This document shows positions 58,822 through 64,000 of a stretch of 64,000 bases of DNA, one piece after another. Below the pieces are notes generated by a model. The model worked only from the letters and a program-made list of their open reading frames with translations. It ran no database searches and was not told where the DNA came from. The stretch is taken from positions 1 through 64,000 of the forward strand of contig NZ_JAVAMB010000025.1 in the NCBI RefSeq assembly GCF_030730925.1, written 5' to 3'. Every line of letters starts with the position of its first letter. The stretch's first letter is position 1. This DNA comes from Flavobacterium sp. DG2-3 (GTDB taxonomy: Bacteria > Bacteroidota > Bacteroidia > Flavobacteriales > Flavobacteriaceae). The position numbers and the translations under genes are program-made.

Positions 58822-59118
58822 TTAATTAGGGTTTAATATATTTAATACCTTTTCACTATCAGATAAATCCCCGATTATTATTCTTTTTGGAAGTGGCTCG
58901 TGTTTAATCAGCGTTGGAATAGCCACGATCTGATGCAGAACGGCCTGTTCTTTTTCGCGATTTATATCTATTATTTCCAGATCGTAATTACCTTTTAAAT
59001 GTTCGTCACAGATTCTTCGCAAATTCTCTATTGCATGTCCTGAATTAACAGACATACCAGAGACAAAAAGAGTTAATTTATGTCTCGACGTATTTGTATC
59101 ATCAGGCTCATTTTCCAT
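58822..59118 (-). CDS. kaiB: KaiB-like protein, second copy
   Basis: A 98-residue thioredoxin-like KaiB family protein: KLTLFVSGMSVNSGHAIENLRRICDEHLKGNYDLEIIDI, then the VAIPTLIKHEPLPKRIIIGDLSD loop with the cis-Pro typical of KaiB. It is the shorter, more divergent copy of the two; its N-terminus NEPDDTNTSRH differs. It stands 3 bp after the first kaiB. In cyanobacteria KaiB binds the CI ring of KaiC and resets the cycle; the role here is unknown. Confidence 0.9.
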   Translation of the reverse strand: MENEPDDTNTSRHKLTLFVSGMSVNSGHAIENLRRICDEHLKGNYDLEIIDINREKEQAVLHQIVAIPTLIKHEPLPKRIIIGDLSDSEKVLNILNPN

Positions 59119-59121
59119 TTT

Positions 59122-59415
59122 TTAAACTGTTAAAGGCTTAATATTCAGCCCTACAAGAACTCTTTCTTTATTAGAAAGATCTCCAATAATTTTACGTATA
59201 GGCTCTGGAAATTTACGGACAAGAGTAGGCACAGCCAATATCTGATCTCCTTCTGCCAACTGTGGATTTTTGAGAAGATCAATGATTTCGATGCTGTATT
59301 TGCCTGCTAAATGTTCTTCAGCATATTTTTTTATGTTTTCCAATGCCTTGATAGACTTTGGTGTTTGGCCTGCTATATAGAGCAGTAACTGCCATTCTGC
59401 AACTTCATTTTCCAT
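59122..59415 (-). CDS. kaiB: KaiB-like protein, first copy
   Basis: A 97-residue KaiB family protein: QLLLYIAGQTPKSIKALENIKKYAEEHLAGKYSIEIIDLLKNPQLAEGDQILAVPTLVRKFPEPIRKIIGDLSN. All KaiB hallmarks (A-V-P-T-L, K-I-I-G-D-L) are present, and this copy is closer to canonical KaiB than the second. Its start codon touches the kaiC stop (59416), so it is translated from the same mRNA. Confidence 0.93.
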   Translation of the reverse strand: MENEVAEWQLLLYIAGQTPKSIKALENIKKYAEEHLAGKYSIEIIDLLKNPQLAEGDQILAVPTLVRKFPEPIRKIIGDLSNKERVLVGLNIKPLTV

Positions 59416-61101
59416 TTATTCTTTCTTTTTTGCAGAGATATTTTTATTTAGCTCTTCTGTGGCTTTAAGAATGCTTAATTCTTCTTCTGCTGATTCAAAT
59501 TCATTTTTAAGAGCTTCTATATTGGCTTCAAGAACTTTGCGTTTGCGCTCAATCTCTCTGTCTTTTCTGCTGATTTCGTTCTGCAGTTTTATATCAGATA
59601 AGGTTTGCTTAAACTTATATGATTTTCTCGCTGCGCCGGTAAGTATTCCCTGCGGACCCATTTCTACATCAAGCAATTCGATGCCATTATCGGTAATAAC
59701 AAATTCACGAACCTGATTAGAATGGCCCATACCGCGTGCTTTTATAATAAAAATTCCCCTGTTGCGTTCTCCAATTCCTTCCATATCGCGCACTGTTATC
59801 CACGTATCTACAAGAGAAGAAACCGATTCTTCTGCAAGATCGGGACGCATATTGTCGGTCTGTTTATTTAACGAAGTAAACAGCGCCGTAATATTGTTTA
59901 CTTTAAGCATATCAATGAGCCTTACTAGCATAGAGCGTACTTCATGATCGCTTCCCACAGAAATTAAATTACTAATTGGGTCAATAACTATTGTAGTAGG
60001 TTTGAACTCTTTGATTAATTTTCTGAGTGTCAGCAAATGCAATTCCAGTCCGTTTAGTGAAGGTCTGGAAGAATGTATCTGAAGCGTGCCGTTGTCTATA
60101 TACTGCTGTAGGTCAACGCCTATAGATTTCATATTGCGAACCAATTGCTGAGGTGATTCTTCAAAAGCAAAATAAATCGTCTTTTCGTTGTTTTTGCACT
60201 GTTCTGTAGCAAAATAACAGGCGATAGTTGTTTTTGCTGTTCCCGCAGTTCCTGAGACCAAAATATTGCTGCCGCGATAAAATCCGCCCTGATAAAACAT
60301 TTCATTAAGACCGGTGAATCCCGTTGAGACAATTTCTGAAGAAACTTCATTGTCTAATTTTAAAGAGGTAATAGGCAGAACAGAAATTCCGTCCTCATCA
60401 ATTAGAAACGGGTACTCGTTGGTTCCGTGCGTTGATCCTCTGTATTTAACGATGCGAAGTCTTCTGGTAGAAATCTGTTCGATAACGCGATGGTCTAAAA
60501 CAATTACACAGTCTGAAACGTATTCTTCCAGTCCTTGCCGTGTTAGAGTCGCTTCTCCGCGTTCCCCAGTAATTATAGCCGTAACGCCTTTCTGTTTAAG
60601 CCAATGAAATAGTCTTCGCAATTCTGCTCTTAATACAGCCTGATTATCCAGTCCTGAAAATAAAGTTTCGATGGTGTCTAAAACTACACGCGTTGCTTTT
60701 ATGGAGTCAATGGCATGCCCGAGACGTATAAAAAGTCCGTCAAGATCATATTCTCCCGCTTCTTCGATTTCAGATCTTTCGACTCTTACATGATCTACTA
60801 CCAGCATTTTATCTGCTTTCAGTTTTTCAAGATCAAATCCGAGAGATTTTACATTTAAAGTAAGGTCATCTGAAGGTTCTTCAAACGACATGAAAACACC
60901 AGGTTCGTTATATTCGGTTATTCCTTTTATCAGGAATTGCATAGAAAGGAGTGTTTTTCCGCAGCCTGCGCCGCCGCAAATTAAAGTTGGACGTCCTTTA
61001 GGGAATCCGCCATCAGTAATTTCGTCTAAACCGTCCACTCCAGTTGGAGTTTTAGGAAAAATAAAAGTATGTGGTATAGTCTGTTTCTGCACGATATTCA
61101 A
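59416..61101 (-). CDS. kaiC: KaiC-family double-domain ATPase
   Basis: A 561-residue protein with two RecA-like domains. CI has Walker A GGAGCGKT (43-50) and catalytic Glu74-Glu75; CII has SGTAGTAKT (283-291) and Glu314-Glu315. The phosphosite pair equivalent to S431/T432 of Synechococcus KaiC is Ser428-Ser429 in EESVSSLVDTW. C-terminal residues about 495-561 form a coiled coil rather than the cyanobacterial A-loop tail. No kaiA gene exists in the window. The protein is likely a KaiC ATPase/kinase working with two KaiB copies, a PAS kinase and a receiver. Whether it keeps time is unknown. Confidence 0.93.
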   Translation of the reverse strand: MNIVQKQTIPHTFIFPKTPTGVDGLDEITDGGFPKGRPTLICGGAGCGKTLLSMQFLIKGITEYNEPGVFMSFEEPSDDLTLNVKSLGFDLEKLKADKMLVVDHVRVERSEIEEAGEYDLDGLFIRLGHAIDSIKATRVVLDTIETLFSGLDNQAVLRAELRRLFHWLKQKGVTAIITGERGEATLTRQGLEEYVSDCVIVLDHRVIEQISTRRLRIVKYRGSTHGTNEYPFLIDEDGISVLPITSLKLDNEVSSEIVSTGFTGLNEMFYQGGFYRGSNILVSGTAGTAKTTIACYFATEQCKNNEKTIYFAFEESPQQLVRNMKSIGVDLQQYIDNGTLQIHSSRPSLNGLELHLLTLRKLIKEFKPTTIVIDPISNLISVGSDHEVRSMLVRLIDMLKVNNITALFTSLNKQTDNMRPDLAEESVSSLVDTWITVRDMEGIGERNRGIFIIKARGMGHSNQVREFVITDNGIELLDVEMGPQGILTGAARKSYKFKQTLSDIKLQNEISRKDREIERKRKVLEANIEALKNEFESAEEELSILKATEELNKNISAKKKE

Positions 61102-61114
61102 AATTCTATTCTAT

Positions 61115-61122
61115 CAAATATA
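61115..61122 (-). promoter_or_regulatory. -7 element of the kai operon
   Basis: Minus-strand TATATTTG matches TAnnTTTG. It lies so close that transcription would start only about 8 nt before the ATG at 61101, implying an almost leaderless mRNA, unless another promoter is used. No clear -33 element was found. Confidence 0.4.
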
Positions 61123-61348
61123 CATTTTTCCCGTGAGATATCTTATTAATTTTCGTAACATTTAACAGATGTTTATAGCACTTAATTCATTCTTGCTGTT
61201 CGATAAATAGTTGAAGATTTTAATAATTCAGTTCAAGATTTAAAGGTCAAAAATGGTTTCAAATTATAATCTGCAACCAAATTTACCATTTAAATAAGGT
61301 TAGCATTTTTCTAAAAAACTAATTTTAATACTATAAAAACGTAAGATT

Positions 61349-62752
61349 ATGAAAAAACTATTTTTTATTATAAGTGCAGCACTTTTAACATTCACAGCCT
61401 GTAAAAAAGAAACTTCAAAAGACAGTACAAATACTGCAAATGCTTCAATCTCTACAGATTCGATAACAGCTATTGCAAAACGGGCGTGGATATATGGTTA
61501 TCCGATGTTTTATAACTATAAAGCCATATATGCGAATGCAATTGATAAAGAATCAAAAACCTATAGCGGTTTTAATACATTCAAAAGTTCGACAGCGAGT
61601 GCCACTCCAAAAGATACTTTAGTTGTTACAATAAATAATGATACTCCGTATTCAATGGCGGCTCTTAATGTTTCAGATGAGCCGTTAGTGCTTCAGATTC
61701 CTAAAATTGAAGGAAATCGCTATTTTGTAATGCAGTTCGTTGATCTTTATACTTTCAATTATGAATATTTGGGCTCGCGTGTATCTGGAAATAATGGCGG
61801 GAAATATCTTATTGCCGGGCCTGACTGGAAAGGAGAAACACCTGCAGGAATTGATAAAGTACTACGCTCAGAAACAAACTTAATATTTCTGATTGGGCGT
61901 ACAGAACTGGATAGCCCAAGTGATATTCCGAATCTTAAAAAAATTCAGGATCAGTATAAATTAACTTCATTGCATGAGTTTACAAAACAAGCGGCTCCAG
62001 CTGCTAAAAAGTATAATATGCCTCTTCCGGTTTGGAAAGAATCTGATTACAGTTCTCCTGAATTTATCAATGTATTAAATGCTTTATTGCAGTATACTAA
62101 AGAAGATGATAGCGAAAAAGAACTCAGAGCACAGTTTGCTAAAATAGGAATTGTTCCTGGAGTGCCTTTTGACAGTTCTAAATTAGATGCGGAAACGATC
62201 AAAGCAATTGAAAAAGGAATTGCAGAGGGAAAACAAGAGCTTGAATCTGTTATAAGTAAAACTACTGATGCAGGAGATTTATTTGGCACAAGAGCCTCTC
62301 TTAAAAATAATTATGTAAACCGCGCAGCCGCAGCCGCAATGGGACTTTACGGAAATACTAAAGAAGAGGCGGTTTATGTAGGGACTGCAGTAGATAAAGA
62401 TAAAAATGCACTAAACGGAAACAATAATTATGTGCTTCGATTTTCAAAAAACCAAGTTCCAAAAGCAAAATATTTTTGGAGTATAACACTATACAATCTG
62501 CCGAAACGCTTTTTGGTTCCTAACCCGATTAATCGTTATTCGATAGGGCAGAAAACAAAAGGTTTGAAATACGAACCTAATGGAGATTTAGTTCTTTATT
62601 TATACTCGGCATCGCCAGGAAAAGACAAGGAAAGCAATTGGCTTCCGACTCCTAAAAATCAAGATTTCAATTTCGTTATGAGAATTTATGGACCTGAACA
62701 AGATGCAATAAATGGCACATGGAAATTGCCTTTGCCAGAGAAAGTGAAATAA
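61349..62752 (+). CDS. DUF1254 lipoprotein
   Basis: A 467-residue lipoprotein (lipobox TFTACKKE, Cys18). DUF1254 hallmarks: AIAKRAWIYGYPMFYNYKAIY, VTINNDTPYSMAALNVSDEPLVLQIPKI, RYFVMQFVDLYTFNYEYLGSR, and a C-terminal DUF1214-type part with YFWSITLYNLPKRFLVPNPINRYSIG. The family is widespread and secreted; its enzymatic role is unclear. A terminator follows. Confidence 0.92.
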   Translation: MKKLFFIISAALLTFTACKKETSKDSTNTANASISTDSITAIAKRAWIYGYPMFYNYKAIYANAIDKESKTYSGFNTFKSSTASATPKDTLVVTINNDTPYSMAALNVSDEPLVLQIPKIEGNRYFVMQFVDLYTFNYEYLGSRVSGNNGGKYLIAGPDWKGETPAGIDKVLRSETNLIFLIGRTELDSPSDIPNLKKIQDQYKLTSLHEFTKQAAPAAKKYNMPLPVWKESDYSSPEFINVLNALLQYTKEDDSEKELRAQFAKIGIVPGVPFDSSKLDAETIKAIEKGIAEGKQELESVISKTTDAGDLFGTRASLKNNYVNRAAAAAMGLYGNTKEEAVYVGTAVDKDKNALNGNNNYVLRFSKNQVPKAKYFWSITLYNLPKRFLVPNPINRYSIGQKTKGLKYEPNGDLVLYLYSASPGKDKESNWLPTPKNQDFNFVMRIYGPEQDAINGTWKLPLPEKVK

Positions 62753-62797
62753 GCGTAATCGCTGTAATTAAAAGAAAAAAACTTTGAAATAAATAGT

Positions 62798-62833
62798 AAA
62801 AAATGCTGTCTCTACTTTGAGGCAGCATTTTTT
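62798..62833 (+). terminator. Rho-independent terminator
   Basis: AAAAAATGCTG / CAGCATTTTTT stem 45 bp after the stop codon at 62752. The remaining gap to 63079 holds only AT-rich sequence and the promoter at 62970-63002. Confidence 0.85.
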
Positions 62834-62969
62834 GTCTTTCATTTTCGCTATAAATAGGTAAAATTAATGTTTAATTTTCCTAATTTTTCTCGGCTCAGAC
62901 TCGTTTGAGGGCATTTAAAACCTCTTTATTGTTAATTCACGGTTATTAATTGTTAAAATGCGGAAAAAG

Positions 62970-63002
62970 TTGTGGATTTTTAAACTATTCTAGTTAAATT
63001 TG
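62970..63002 (+). promoter_or_regulatory. Housekeeping promoter of the last gene
   Basis: TTG (62970-62972), 22 bases, TAAATTTG (62995-63002). Transcription start near 63009 gives a leader of about 70 nt. Confidence 0.6.
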
Positions 63003-63079
63003 TTGAAGACACTTTATTGATAAGTAAAAAATCACTCTAATGTGTCAAAGATTTTAATAATATCATAAGCCCCAAGATT

Positions 63080-64000
63080 ATGAAAAAAATTACTTTACTG
63101 GTATGCTTGTTGCTTACAGCAGCTGGCGTAAATGCTCAACAAGAAAAAGGAATCATCGGTTATAGCAACTGGCTAGACAACTGGACTGAATTTAAACCTC
63201 AAAAGTCCGATTCTAAAGATGCCAATCAAATTTTAGCTGGAAATATTACAGAGAATACAAAACTGCTGAAAAGGAATGTATACATTCTTCAAGGAAATGT
63301 TTATGTAACAAATAACGCTGTTCTTACTATCGAACCTGGAACTGTAATCATTGGAGATGCTAGTACAAAAGGTACATTGGTTATCACCAAAGGAGCACAG
63401 ATCATGGCACAAGGGCAAGAAACAGATCCTATTGTATTTACCTCAAACAGCAGTATGAGAAAAGCAGGGGACTGGGGAGGTCTGGTAATCTTAGGAGATG
63501 CACCGATTAATAAATTTGGAAGTGCAGGATCTTACAATATGGATCTTGAGCCTTCTCTAACTGTATACGGAGGAAACAATCAGGCTAGTAGTTCTGGTGT
63601 TTTAAAATATGTGCGAATTGAATTTGCTGGTAAAAAAGTAAAAGGCGCAGATACTTTTAATGCGTTAACTATTGCTGGAGTAGGAAACAAAACCGTTATA
63701 GAAAATATTATGGTGAGCTATTCAGGAGGTGACTCTTTTGCCTTTTATGGCGGAGATGTAAATGCTTCTCAATTGGTTTCATACAAATCAATTAATGACG
63801 ATTTTAAATTTACACAAGGTGCTCAGTGCCGTTTATTTAATTCTCTTGCAGTAAGATCTTCTTATCTTTCAAGTAATAAGGATGGTTCTAGATGTTTAGA
63901 GGTTAAAGCTTTCGAAAAGAAAAACGAAACAGACTTTACTAAAAAAGCTACTTTTGTTTCTGCTTCTAATATTACAATGCTTAACGACAGCGAAAACATT
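63080..64000 (+). CDS. Secreted right-handed beta-helix protein, cut at the window end
   Basis: The first 307 codons of a longer secreted protein. The signal peptide is LLVCLLLTAAGVNAQ. A region with LLKRNVYILQGNVYVTNNAVLTIEPGTVIIGDASTKGTLVITKGAQIMAQGQETDPIVFTS has the regular spacing of a parallel beta-helix/adhesin-like surface protein in Bacteroidota. Later LKYVRIEFAGKKVKGADTFNALTIAGVGNKTVIENIMVSYSGGDSFAFYGG continues the repeats. The 3' end and any sorting domain (for example type IX) lie outside the window. Function unknown; a role in surface adhesion or metal binding is possible. Confidence 0.75.
   Translation, partial: MKKITLLVCLLLTAAGVNAQQEKGIIGYSNWLDNWTEFKPQKSDSKDANQILAGNITENTKLLKRNVYILQGNVYVTNNAVLTIEPGTVIIGDASTKGTLVITKGAQIMAQGQETDPIVFTSNSSMRKAGDWGGLVILGDAPINKFGSAGSYNMDLEPSLTVYGGNNQASSSGVLKYVRIEFAGKKVKGADTFNALTIAGVGNKTVIENIMVSYSGGDSFAFYGGDVNASQLVSYKSINDDFKFTQGAQCRLFNSLAVRSSYLSSNKDGSRCLEVKAFEKKNETDFTKKATFVSASNITMLNDSENI

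Noticed and set aside
1..64000. CRISPR array, tRNA, rRNA, prophage or conjugative element.
   Set aside because: No regularly spaced short direct repeats, cloverleaf, rRNA-like sequence, phage structural genes or mobilisation genes were seen on either strand.

Overview
The window looks like the chromosome of a Flavobacterium-type member of the Bacteroidota. The evidence is the low G+C content, the TTG-N17-23-TAnnTTTG promoters, a SusC/SusD pair, lipoboxes in short signal peptides, LytTR and HisKA_2 two-component systems, sulfatase and PL14-like enzymes, and many dispersed palindromic intergenic repeats. No rRNA, tRNA, CRISPR array, prophage or classical IS element was seen. The only transposase-like gene is a RAYT (REP-associated tyrosine transposase) at 31340-31894.

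Layout: 1-11,469 (almost all minus strand) holds a GNAT protein, a HisKA_2 kinase with a sigma54-type response regulator, a DUF1275 protein, Dps, DoxX, an amidohydrolase, an M17 N-terminal-domain protein, an alginate-export-type porin, a YcaC-like hydrolase and a chloroperoxidase-like alpha/beta hydrolase. 12,004-18,583 (plus) is a coherent copper-acquisition locus: an OprC/NosA-like TonB receptor with the CxxxM and HxM ligand motifs, an MbnP-family protein, an MbnH-like di-haem peroxidase, a Met/His-containing lipoprotein and two paralogous small membrane proteins with a C-x-G-x-C motif. 18,584-19,400 is a cluster of long palindromic repeats. 19,545-25,663 mixes small unknown proteins with an operon of hydrolases and a Zn-finger-like/FAD monooxygenase fusion. 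26,305-30,917 is SusC/SusD. 30,941-32,253 is a RAYT island with a deletion derivative and flanking 88-bp duplicates. 32,229-43,398 holds more hydrolases around a second kinase/sigma54-regulator pair. 43,688-48,688 has a sulfatase, an LLM flavin oxidoreductase and a region with two apparent frameshifts. 48,756-57,111 has a TonB receptor divergent from a LytS/LytTR pair, DUF3667, a PL14-like lyase and an unknown secreted protein. 57,172-61,101 is a tight kaiC-kaiB-kaiB-PAS kinase-receiver operon. 61,349-64,000 has a DUF1254 lipoprotein and a truncated beta-helix protein.

The most interesting result comes from reading promoters by eye. Eight sigma54-type promoters (GG-N10-GC/GG/GT) sit 34-55 nt upstream of start codons of hydrolase-type genes or small genes on both strands. 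Five of them have a common 14-bp motif (consensus CGATATWTCGYTAA) 57-59 bp upstream of the -24 GG. Two of these motifs lie in divergent intergenic regions, where the opposite sigma54-like promoter is 84 bp away in both cases. With two sigma54-dependent response regulators in the same window, this suggests an undescribed sigma54 regulon of alpha/beta hydrolases, isochorismatase-like hydrolases and associated proteins. The copper locus and the Kai operon are the other two systems worth follow-up.

All family assignments come from recognising motifs in the translations; no database search was run.
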